From assembly GCA_046542305.1 (NCBI GenBank), contig JBKHBQ010000161.1, forward strand, positions 1 through 8,973: DNA of 8,973 bases, given 5' to 3'. Numbering within the stretch: the stretch's first letter is position 1; each line of letters starts with the position of its first letter. A program made the translations under genes and the position numbers. Below, one piece after another: positions 1 to 5,822 of this stretch. The notes under the pieces are model-generated. The model saw only the letters and a list, made by a program, of their open reading frames with translations. It was not told the DNA's origin and made no database searches. The stretch comes from JBKHBQ01 sp046542305. Its GTDB lineage: Bacteria > Bacteroidota > Bacteroidia > Bacteroidales > 4484-276.

Positions 1-8
1 AAACCGGC

Positions 9-467
9 TTACAGCAGCTCCACAATCCTGCCCAGCCAGCGCTCATCGGTTTCGTCGAAGGCGGCTTTTTCCTTGCTGTCCACATCGAGGACGCCGTAAA
101 TGCTGCCGTTGGGATTTTTAAGCGGTATCACAATCTCGGAGTTGGAACGGGAGTCGCAGGCAATGTGGCCGGGAAATTCGTGCACGTCCTTCACCACGAT
201 GGCTTCGCCGCGGTTGATGGCGGCCCAGCAAACGCCGGTGTTTTTGGCCAGCACCTGGCAGGCCACCGGCCCCTGATAGCTTTTCACGGTCAGTTCACCG
301 TTTTCGTTGAGGCAGTAGTAGCCGGTCCAGAAGAAATAATCCATCTTATTGTGCAGCACAGCAGCAATGGTGGCCATGCGCGCCTCCCGGTTTGATGTGG
401 CGGTGAGCAGTTCCTGCAACTGTGTGTATATACGTTGATAGCGGCCGGATTTTTTCGTTTGATCCAT
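9..467 (-). CDS. msrC: Free methionine-R-sulfoxide reductase (fRMsr), GAF domain
   Basis: The 152-residue product is a single GAF domain matching the free methionine-(R)-sulfoxide reductase family (E. coli MsrC/YebR), a cytosolic enzyme that reduces free Met-R-O with thioredoxin as electron donor. The three family cysteines are all present: C70 in GPVAC, C80 in TGVC and C104 in GHIACD. Their spacing (10 and 24 residues) equals that of the E. coli enzyme as I recall it (84/94/118). The SNSEIVIPL motif and the end pattern GVLDVDS also fit. I chose the ATG at 467 (MDQTKKSG). The frame stays open to 557, but that extension is basic, not GAF-like, and runs through a terminator-like hairpin. There is no clear Shine-Dalgarno. 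The stop lies 8 nt from the window edge. It sits downstream of tnaA on the same strand but is probably a separate unit. The family is secure; activity is inferred from the cysteines. Confidence 0.9.
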   Translation of the reverse strand: MDQTKKSGRYQRIYTQLQELLTATSNREARMATIAAVLHNKMDYFFWTGYYCLNENGELTVKSYQGPVACQVLAKNTGVCWAAINRGEAIVVKDVHEFPGHIACDSRSNSEIVIPLKNPNGSIYGVLDVDSKEKAAFDETDERWLGRIVELL

Positions 468-531
468 GGTGGGAAAAGTATTTATTTCGGATTCATAACA
501 GCGCCGGCTGCGATTTGTTCGCGTATTGCGA

Positions 532-565
532 CTAAAATGCCCGGCAGGGCAAGCCATACCGGGCA
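532..565 (-). terminator. Probable intrinsic terminator of tnaA
   Basis: A perfect 7-bp inverted repeat, TGCCCGG at 538-544 and CCGGGCA at 559-565, lies 33 nt past the tnaA stop. Read on the minus strand, the stem is followed directly by ATTTTAG, a short U-tract. The hairpin is GC-rich, but four U residues is few, so termination may be partial, with some readthrough into the downstream reductase gene. No equivalent T-tract follows it on the plus strand. Confidence 0.5.
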
Positions 566-597
566 GTGAAAAATATGATAGAGGGCTATTCTGCAGC

Positions 598-1995
598 TTA
601 ATGGCTTAATACCATTTCTTCCGCGCGTTCCAGCTCCACGGTAAAGTGGCGCATGATGGGGGCTTCATTCACGATCTTCACACCGGTCCTGATTTTATTG
701 CGGCGTTCGTATACATTCCCCAGCGCGGTTGCCACGAAATCCATGTGGTTGTTGGTGTATACGCGGCGTGGAATGGTGAGCCGCATCAGTTCCAACCCCG
801 GGAAGCGGTTCTTGCGGGTTACCGGGTCGCGGTCGGCGAGAATGGCGCCGATCTCCACGGCCCTGATGCCGCCTTCCAGATAGGTTTCGATGGCGAGTGT
901 TTGTGCGGCAAACTGCTCTTTGGGCAGGTGTGGCAAAAACCGTTTGGCATCCACAAAAATGGCGTGGCCGCCAAAAGGCTCCTGCACCGGCACGCCAAAT
1001 TCCTTAAGCCGCTGACCAAGATAGGCCACCTGCCGGATGCGTGTGTCGAGGTAATCGAATTCGGTGCCTTCCCAAAGCCCCTGTGCCAGCGCGTTCATGT
1101 CCCGCCCGGCCATGCCGCCGTAAGTGATGAAGCCTTCGAACATGATGTTGTAGGTTTGTGCCCGTTTCCAGATCTCTTCATCGCGGAAGCCGATAAAGCC
1201 ACCCATATTCACAATGGCGTCCTTCTTGCTGCTCATGGTCATGCCGTCGGCATAACTGAACATTTCCCGCACGATCTCGCGAATGGATTTGTCGGCATAT
1301 CCCGGCTCCCGTTTCTTGATAAAGTAAGCATTTTCAGCAAAGCGCGCCGAATCAAAAAACACCTTGATTCCATAGCGTTGCGCCAGTGCATAAACCGCCT
1401 TCATGTTTTCGATCGAAACGGGTTGCCCGCCGGATGAGTTGCAGGTAACGGTAACCACGATGAGCGGGATGCGATCGGCCGGATATTTTTTCAGGACGTC
1501 CTCCAGCTTGTTCAAATCGAGGTTTCCCTTGAAGGGATGGTCGAGCGTGGTGTTGAACGCCTCATCGATGGTGCAGTCGATGGCCGTGGCTTTCCTGAAT
1601 TCGATGTGGCCCTTGGTGGTATCGAAATGTGAATTTCCTGGCACCATGTCGCCTTCTTTAATTAATGTTGAAAAAAGCACATTTTCAGCGGCGCGCCCCT
1701 GGTGCGTGGGCAGGAAATATTCAAATCCGGTGATCTCCCGGATGGCTGCCTTCATTTTATAGTATGAAGATGCGCCGGCATAACTCTCGTCGCCCAGCAT
1801 CAGCTCCGACCATTGTTTGTCGCTCATGGCGCCGGTGCCCGAATCGGTGAGCAGGTCGATAAATACCTGATTGCTCTTCAGGTTGAACAAGTTATAATGC
1901 GCAGCTTTGATCCACCTTTCGCGCTCTTCGCGGGTGCTTTTCCTGATGGTTTCAACCATCTTTATTTTATATGATTCTGCAAATGGTAATTCCAT
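598..1995 (-). CDS. tnaA: Tryptophanase (tryptophan indole-lyase)
   Basis: This 465-residue PLP enzyme of the beta-eliminating lyase family converts L-tryptophan to indole, pyruvate and ammonia in the cytosol. It aligns end to end with E. coli TnaA and tyrosine phenol-lyase: FIDLLTDSGTGAMS (45-58), GDESYAG (68-74), PTHQGR (96-101), FFDSARFAENAYFIK (213-227), and the PLP-lysine motif SSKKD (K257/K258, the second being the probable Schiff-base lysine). Three positions separate the two enzymes and all are tryptophanase-like: D125 in FDTT (Thr in the phenol-lyase), I382 in AVEIG (Arg in the phenol-lyase) and H450 in MRHFT (Phe in the phenol-lyase). The ATG at 1995 gives a family-length N-terminus. 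No Shine-Dalgarno is visible. No tna permease is adjacent and I found no TnaC-like leader with a Trp codon, so the E. coli type of tryptophan attenuation is not evident. It diverges from the sigma-factor gene. Confidence 0.95.
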   Translation of the reverse strand: MELPFAESYKIKMVETIRKSTREERERWIKAAHYNLFNLKSNQVFIDLLTDSGTGAMSDKQWSELMLGDESYAGASSYYKMKAAIREITGFEYFLPTHQGRAAENVLFSTLIKEGDMVPGNSHFDTTKGHIEFRKATAIDCTIDEAFNTTLDHPFKGNLDLNKLEDVLKKYPADRIPLIVVTVTCNSSGGQPVSIENMKAVYALAQRYGIKVFFDSARFAENAYFIKKREPGYADKSIREIVREMFSYADGMTMSSKKDAIVNMGGFIGFRDEEIWKRAQTYNIMFEGFITYGGMAGRDMNALAQGLWEGTEFDYLDTRIRQVAYLGQRLKEFGVPVQEPFGGHAIFVDAKRFLPHLPKEQFAAQTLAIETYLEGGIRAVEIGAILADRDPVTRKNRFPGLELMRLTIPRRVYTNNHMDFVATALGNVYERRNKIRTGVKIVNEAPIMRHFTVELERAEEMVLSH

Positions 1996-2249
1996 GATTT
2001 TTAGTTGTTTGTTTAATTAAGGAAAGTTGAAATTTTGCTTTAGATAAAAATTGCCTGGTGCAGCAAATCAGCAAAAAGGATAAGCATCCCTGTTTTTAAT
2101 ATTCAGGTAAATACGCAGGCTGAGTACCGATATTATCCTGTAGAAATTCATGTGCTTGATACTGTAAGATTAACACGCATCAAAATTACAAAAAATAACC
2201 ACAATTTTGGCAAAAAATTGCAACCCTTCCATCACGAATTTGTCGTTTA
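1996..2249. promoter_or_regulatory. Divergent intergenic region, tnaA / ECF sigma
   Basis: This 254-bp AT-rich stretch separates the divergent tnaA and sigma-factor genes and must hold both promoters. The sequence shows overlapping short inverted repeats near the sigma gene: CAAAATT (2181-2187) with AATTTTG (2203-2209), and CAATTTT (2202-2208) with AAAATTG (2214-2220). I could not place a convincing Bacteroidota promoter (TTTG then TAnnTTTG about 19 bp later) on either strand. The closest is CGAATTTG at 2235-2242, which is too near the ATG at 2250. A 27-codon frame on the minus strand (2151-2068) has no Trp codon and no ribosome-binding site and is not called as a gene. Confidence 0.45.
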
Positions 2250-2837
2250 ATGTCGAAAGATCAACAGAAAACCGGAAAAGCATTGCACACAGAGATACAC
2301 AGGGATATCATTGAAAAGTGTAAGCGGGGGAATGCGAAGGCACAGTACCAGTTGTACAACCTGTACGCCAGGGCGATGTACAATGTGTGCATGCGGATGA
2401 TGAATTCACGCGAGGCTGCAGAGGATATGCTTCAGGAATCCTTTTCCGAGGCTTTTGCCAGACTGGATTCCTATCGATATGAAGCGGCCTTTGGCGCTTG
2501 GCTCAAGCGGATCGTCATCAACAAATGCATCAACGAGATCAACCGCCGCAGGATTGATCTCGAGTTCTTTGACGACATGTATTATTTCGATGATAAGGAC
2601 GAGGTGGCAAAAGAGCATGATGACGGACAGATGACTGTGACCAACATCAAAAAGGCCATGGAACAACTGCCCAAAGGCAGCCGGATGATTTTTTCGTTGT
2701 ATTTGCTGGAAGGATACGATCATGTGGAAATAGCTCAGATCCTGAATATTTCCGAGTCGAATTCCAAATCGCAGTACATGCGCGCCAGGTTAAGGGTAAA
2801 AGAAATTTTAAGTAATATGCAATTACAGGAGAACTAA
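2250..2837 (+). CDS. ECF-type RNA polymerase sigma factor
   Basis: This 195-residue sigma-70 family protein of the extracytoplasmic-function type directs RNA polymerase to a dedicated promoter set. Region sigma-2 spans about residues 24-100, with the helix SREAAEDMLQESFSEAFARL (53-72), a core-binding and -10-contact signature, then AFGAWLKRIVINKCINEINR. An unusually acidic linker (101-127) joins it to sigma-4 at about 131-187, where the helix-turn-helix HVEIAQILNISESNSKSQY follows LPKGSRMIFSLYLLEGY. Sigma-3 is absent, as expected. The ATG at 2250 is preceded by an AT-rich leader without Shine-Dalgarno. The next gene starts 2 bp after the stop with a good ribosome-binding site, so the two are almost certainly co-transcribed, as usual for a sigma and its regulator. 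It probably transcribes its own operon, but no target promoter is evident. Confidence 0.94.
   Translation: MSKDQQKTGKALHTEIHRDIIEKCKRGNAKAQYQLYNLYARAMYNVCMRMMNSREAAEDMLQESFSEAFARLDSYRYEAAFGAWLKRIVINKCINEINRRRIDLEFFDDMYYFDDKDEVAKEHDDGQMTVTNIKKAMEQLPKGSRMIFSLYLLEGYDHVEIAQILNISESNSKSQYMRARLRVKEILSNMQLQEN
2827..2831 (+). promoter_or_regulatory. Shine-Dalgarno of the candidate anti-sigma gene
   Basis: AGGAG lies 8 nt before the ATG at 2840 and inside the last codons of the sigma gene. It fixes the start of the next gene and indicates translational coupling. Most starts in this window lack such a site. Confidence 0.7.
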
Positions 2838-2839
2838 AT

Positions 2840-3412
2840 ATGAGCAGGGACAAACTGGAAAAATTTATTCACGACCATCGCGACGAGTTCGACGAGTTCG
2901 AACCCGATCCTGCGCTGTTCGCCGGCGTAAAAACCCGGCCGCCCGTCGTTAACATGGTCCGGTGGAACAGTGTGCTCTGGAAAGCTGCTGCCGTGGTGGC
3001 CATTTTCGTGGGATCTTATTTCTTCCACGACTGGATGAGTCAATATCCTCACCGGCAGCAAACTGCCACTGTCAGCCAAAGCGACGAATCCTCCGAAATC
3101 GTCAGGGTACTCATAGAGGCTGAAGCATACTACTCCGCCCAGATCGAAACGCGCAGGGAAGAATTCTACCACCTTGCCGAAGGAAATATCCGGCTGAAAA
3201 AAGAAATCGATTACGAACTGGTGGAACTCGACAGCATATACGCCGACCTGAAACGCGACCTGAAGGACAACGCCGCCAACCAAGCCGTGATCGAAGCCAT
3301 GATCCAGAATTATCGCGTTAAACTTGATATACTTGAAAATGTACTCAACCAATTGCAACAGGCCAGGGACAGGAAACAAAAAAAGGAGGAGGCAAATGAA
3401 GTGGAACTATAA
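2840..3412 (+). CDS. Single-pass membrane protein, candidate anti-sigma factor
   Basis: I do not recognise a named family with certainty. The 190-residue product has three parts. A short charged cytoplasmic N-terminus (1-43) carries DKLEKFIHDHRDEFDEFEPD. One membrane helix spans about 45-62 (VLWKAAAVVAIFVGSYFF). The long C-terminal part (about 85-187) is rich in Glu, Lys, Arg and Leu, with heptad-like spacing, and should be an extracytoplasmic helical coiled coil. No signal-peptide cleavage site is seen, so it should stay anchored, N-in/C-out. This topology, and its place 2 bp behind an ECF sigma gene, is typical of membrane anti-sigma factors. The N-terminus is short and lacks a zinc-binding HxxxCxxC motif, so it is not a ZAS-type anti-sigma domain. 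Anti-sigma function is therefore inferred mainly from position and topology. Its 3' end overlaps the next gene by 17 nt. Confidence 0.75.
   Translation: MSRDKLEKFIHDHRDEFDEFEPDPALFAGVKTRPPVVNMVRWNSVLWKAAAVVAIFVGSYFFHDWMSQYPHRQQTATVSQSDESSEIVRVLIEAEAYYSAQIETRREEFYHLAEGNIRLKKEIDYELVELDSIYADLKRDLKDNAANQAVIEAMIQNYRVKLDILENVLNQLQQARDRKQKKEEANEVEL
3383..3392 (+). promoter_or_regulatory. Strong Shine-Dalgarno deciding the start at 3396
   Basis: AAGGAGGAGG lies just before the ATG at 3396 and is the strongest ribosome-binding site in the window. It sits inside the coding region of the preceding gene. It favours the start at 3396 over the upstream in-frame ATG at 3324, which has no such site and would bury the signal peptide. 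Confidence 0.8.
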
Positions 3413-4493
3413 AATATTCATCTTTGCAGCAGTTCTGTTGATGCCGTCACTTGTGAATGCACAAACCTACGAGCGCAGCCGGGAAGTGAAAAAATCGTTT
3501 GCCATTCATGCGTCCACCGAAATCCAGGTCATCAACAAATACGGAAATGTGCATGTGGTAAACTGGGAGAAGGATTCGGTGAAATTCGAAATCAGCCTGG
3601 TGGTGAAGGGCAACAAGCAGAGCAAAATCCAGAAAAATTTCGACCTGATCGATTTTTCCTTTACCAAAACGGCTTATTACGTGGTGGCCGAAACTAAATT
3701 CGGCACCGATAAAGGTTTGTTCTGGGATGAAGTGAGCGACCTGGCCAATACCATCTTCAGCGGCAGCAACAGAACACAGATCGACTACAAGGTGTATATC
3801 CCCCGGGCGTGCCCGCTGAAAATCGACAATAAATTCGGTAATATTTATATTGGCGATCAGCATGGCCGCTGTGAGATCAACCTTTCCAACGGCGACATGA
3901 AAGCCAATGAGTTTTCAGGCAAACTGCTGCTGGAAATCGATTTCGGCAGTGTTAACATCCGAACTGCCGCCGATGCCCGGATTATCGCCTCCTACGCCGA
4001 GCTCGACATCCGCCGGTCGGATAACCTCGACCTCGACAGTAAATCTTCCAGATATGAGCTGGGAAAGGTAAGTGAGGTGAAACTGATCTCCCGGCGCGAC
4101 GACCTGCGGATCGACGAAGTGGGCAGCCTCATGGGCGAGCTTTCTTTTTCCGACCTTCAGATAGATAATTTTACTGCCTCCAGCCTGCTCACCAGCAGCT
4201 ATGGTTCCATGAATTTCCGTACTGTCAACCAGGGCTTCCGGTCCATTGTCATCAAAGCCGAATACACCGACATCGACCTGAACTTTGAGCGGGATGCCGC
4301 ATGGCAACTGATGCTTGAGCACGCCGACAAATCCGAAATCTCGCTTCCGGCCGGATTCGACTTGATTGAGGAAAAACCGGTGGACGAAGATGGCACCGTG
4401 CAGAAAATCAAAGGAAAGATGGGATATGGAACCGACCTCCCGCCGGTGGATATTAAAATTACCTCAGGGCACGTATACATCACCAATTATTAA
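3396..4493 (+). CDS. Exported DUF4097-like repeat (beta-solenoid) protein
   Basis: The 365-residue product starts with a clear signal peptide (MKWNYKIFIFAAVLLMPSLV, then NA-Q; cleavage about 22/23). The rest looks like a DUF4097 / putative adhesin fold: short beta-strands in which the pattern [Y/F]-G-[N/S]-[hydrophobic]-x-[hydrophobic] recurs. Copies are KYGNVHV (48-54), KFGNIYI (146-152), DFGSVNI (182-188) and SYGSMNF (268-274), with weaker ones SYAELDI (199-205) and EYTDIDL (289-295). Such repeats suggest a right-handed beta-solenoid in the periplasm or at the surface. No enzyme motif, lipobox Cys or extra membrane helix is seen. Bacteroidota often place such a gene behind a sigma/anti-sigma pair. 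Its role is unknown; sensing or binding of an envelope component is a guess. The start is chosen by the strong ribosome-binding site and signal peptide, and it overlaps the previous gene by 17 nt. Confidence 0.82.
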   Translation: MKWNYKIFIFAAVLLMPSLVNAQTYERSREVKKSFAIHASTEIQVINKYGNVHVVNWEKDSVKFEISLVVKGNKQSKIQKNFDLIDFSFTKTAYYVVAETKFGTDKGLFWDEVSDLANTIFSGSNRTQIDYKVYIPRACPLKIDNKFGNIYIGDQHGRCEINLSNGDMKANEFSGKLLLEIDFGSVNIRTAADARIIASYAELDIRRSDNLDLDSKSSRYELGKVSEVKLISRRDDLRIDEVGSLMGELSFSDLQIDNFTASSLLTSSYGSMNFRTVNQGFRSIVIKAEYTDIDLNFERDAAWQLMLEHADKSEISLPAGFDLIEEKPVDEDGTVQKIKGKMGYGTDLPPVDIKITSGHVYITNY

Positions 4494-4562
4494 TGAAGCC
4501 GGATTGCAACCCTGATTTAAAAATCTTGTCATTTATTGTTGAACCTAAAAAATAAGGTTTTT

Positions 4563-5066
4563 ATGAGACTCATAGTTACAACCGTTCTGTTCTTACTGAT
4601 CCAGATTTCTTTCGCACAGGAAAGCGTAAGTTCTATCGGGCTACGTGCAGGTGGCGGCAGCGGATTCGCATTTAAATATGTAGAAAACCACCGACACGGC
4701 ATCGAAGGCATCATCAGCTACCGCGACAACGGATTTCAGCTCACGGGGCTGTGGCTGAAATACGAGCCCTTCAGAACCGACCGCATCAGAAATTTCTACT
4801 TCTTCGGAGGCTTCGGTGCACATGCGGGATACATCAGGGCCAAAAACCAGTTTTGTATGCAGCAGGACGGCAACAGCGTGTTCGTGGAAGACCGGAATAC
4901 CAGAGTGGTCGGCGGCATTGATGGCATCGTGGGATTCGAGTATTATTTCTATACCGTTCCGCTGGCTCTTAGTTTCGATTACAAACCTTATGCAGAGTTT
5001 TTTGGAGAACAGTTTTTCAGAATAGATTTCTGGAATTTCGGATTATCGATCCGCTACACATTTTAA
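4563..5066 (+). CDS. Small outer-membrane beta-barrel protein (first of two)
   Basis: This 167-residue hypothetical protein has a signal peptide (MRLIVTTVLFLLIQISFA-Q, cleavage about 18/19). The mature part alternates aromatic and polar residues as amphipathic strands do, with glycine-rich turns (GLRAGGGSGFAFKY, FYFFGGFGAHAGY, GGIDGIVGFEYYF). It ends in RYTF; a C-terminal Phe in the last strand is the usual signal for outer-membrane assembly by the BAM complex. The length fits an eight-stranded barrel. A single Cys (C98) lies in a likely loop. I chose the ATG at 4563, which gives a clean signal peptide and has AAGG just upstream; the frame also allows a TTG start at 4536. It lies 69 bp after the previous stop, with no terminator seen between, so it is probably in the same operon. 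Specific function unknown. Confidence 0.8.
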   Translation: MRLIVTTVLFLLIQISFAQESVSSIGLRAGGGSGFAFKYVENHRHGIEGIISYRDNGFQLTGLWLKYEPFRTDRIRNFYFFGGFGAHAGYIRAKNQFCMQQDGNSVFVEDRNTRVVGGIDGIVGFEYYFYTVPLALSFDYKPYAEFFGEQFFRIDFWNFGLSIRYTF

Positions 5067-5105
5067 AAAAAAAAGCTTTAGAAATTAATTTGAAAATCAA
5101 TAGTC

Positions 5106-5759
5106 ATGAAAAGAACAATTTTAACAATGTGCATGGCAGCGATGATGTTGATAGCTGCCGCCCAGCAGAAAGAAGAACCTGGTGAAATAAGAACCATTTT
5201 CGGGCACAACGACAATGTAGAGCATGGCGCCTACGGAGCCATCACCCTCGAGTATTCGCAGATCGACAGCAAGGACGCGCTTTTGTTCGGAGCCCGCGGT
5301 GCCTGGATCATCAACCACAACATTGCCCTCGGTTTTGCCGGTAAAGGCATTGCCACCGTTGAATCCTACCCGGAATTCAATAGCCTGGATTCTGACTTTT
5401 ACCTCAGCGGCGGATACGGCGGCTTGCTCATCGAGCCTATTCTTGCGCCCATGTCGCCTGTGCATGTGTCGTTTCCGGTAACTATCGGTGCCGGTGGTGT
5501 GGCCTACACCGAAAGGCATGATTTCGACGGCACGTATGAGGAGTACCGCTGGGATACCTGGGACGCCTCAGCCTTTTTCGTGCTGGAGCCCGGAGTGGAG
5601 ATCAACCTCAACCTGCTTAAATTCATGCGGCTGGCAATTGGCGGGTATTATCGCTATACGGCAGGTCTGTCGCTTGAAAGTCCCAATGGTGTAAAGGAAA
5701 GCAAAGACATGCTCAATGGATTTTCAGGCGGCATCAGCCTGAAATTCGGGAAATTTTAA
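5106..5759 (+). CDS. Outer-membrane beta-barrel protein (second of two)
   Basis: This 217-residue hypothetical protein starts with a signal peptide (MKRTILTMCMAAMMLIAAA-Q, cleavage about 19/20). A short acidic segment (KEEPGEIRTIFG) follows, then strands of outer-membrane-barrel character: GAYGAITLEYSQ, ALLFGARGAWII, ALGFAGKGIATV, FYLSGGYGGLLIEPIL, HVSFPVTIGAGGVAY, FVLEPGVEINLNLLKFMRLAIGGYYRY and GFSGGISLKFGKF. The terminal Phe again fits BAM-dependent insertion. The motifs YGGLLIEP and LEPGVEIN-LLKFMRL resemble a barrel type seen widely in Bacteroidota, which I know only as hypothetical. It is not an obvious duplicate of the preceding barrel gene. It lies 39 bp behind that gene and is the last of the run, closed by a terminator 30 bp downstream. 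Confidence 0.8.
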   Translation: MKRTILTMCMAAMMLIAAAQQKEEPGEIRTIFGHNDNVEHGAYGAITLEYSQIDSKDALLFGARGAWIINHNIALGFAGKGIATVESYPEFNSLDSDFYLSGGYGGLLIEPILAPMSPVHVSFPVTIGAGGVAYTERHDFDGTYEEYRWDTWDASAFFVLEPGVEINLNLLKFMRLAIGGYYRYTAGLSLESPNGVKESKDMLNGFSGGISLKFGKF

Positions 5760-5789
5760 AGTACGGCAACTTTCCGGTTGCAGATCTTG

Positions 5790-5822
5790 ATCCCGGTGGA
5801 CGTGAGTTTGCCGGGATTTTTT
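5790..5822 (+). terminator. Intrinsic terminator of the sigma/outer-membrane gene run
   Basis: A perfect 7-bp stem, ATCCCGG (5790-5796) with CCGGGAT (5811-5817), has a 14-nt loop and is followed by an uninterrupted T run to 5822. A smaller hairpin, GCAAC (5766-5770) with GTTGC (5777-5781), precedes it. The signal serves plus-strand transcripts. Its T run overlaps the stop codon of the convergent regulator gene. The minus strand has the same stem but no U-tract. Confidence 0.85.

Noticed and set aside
468..557. N-terminal extension of the methionine sulfoxide reductase
   Set aside because: The 30 extra residues are basic and Arg-rich, match nothing in the family and cross the terminator-like hairpin at 532-565.
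646..1437. Long plus-strand open frame opposite tnaA
   Set aside because: It is antisense to a complete, highly conserved tryptophanase, has no recognisable domain and follows from the codon usage of the real gene.
598..1995. Tyrosine phenol-lyase
   Set aside because: The three discriminating positions (D125, I382, H450) are those of tryptophanase.
2068..2151. 27-codon minus-strand frame upstream of tnaA as a TnaC-like leader peptide
   Set aside because: It contains no Trp codon, has no ribosome-binding site, and its stop lies over 70 nt before tnaA with no attenuator structure seen.
2235..2242. CGAATTTG as a Bacteroidota -7 promoter element for the sigma gene
   Set aside because: It lacks the TA of TAnnTTTG, has no TTTG at the right distance, and would start transcription inside the coding region.
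3324..3395. Earlier start for the exported DUF4097-like protein
   Set aside because: It would put 24 charged residues before the signal peptide and lacks a ribosome-binding site, whereas the ATG at 3396 has a very strong one.
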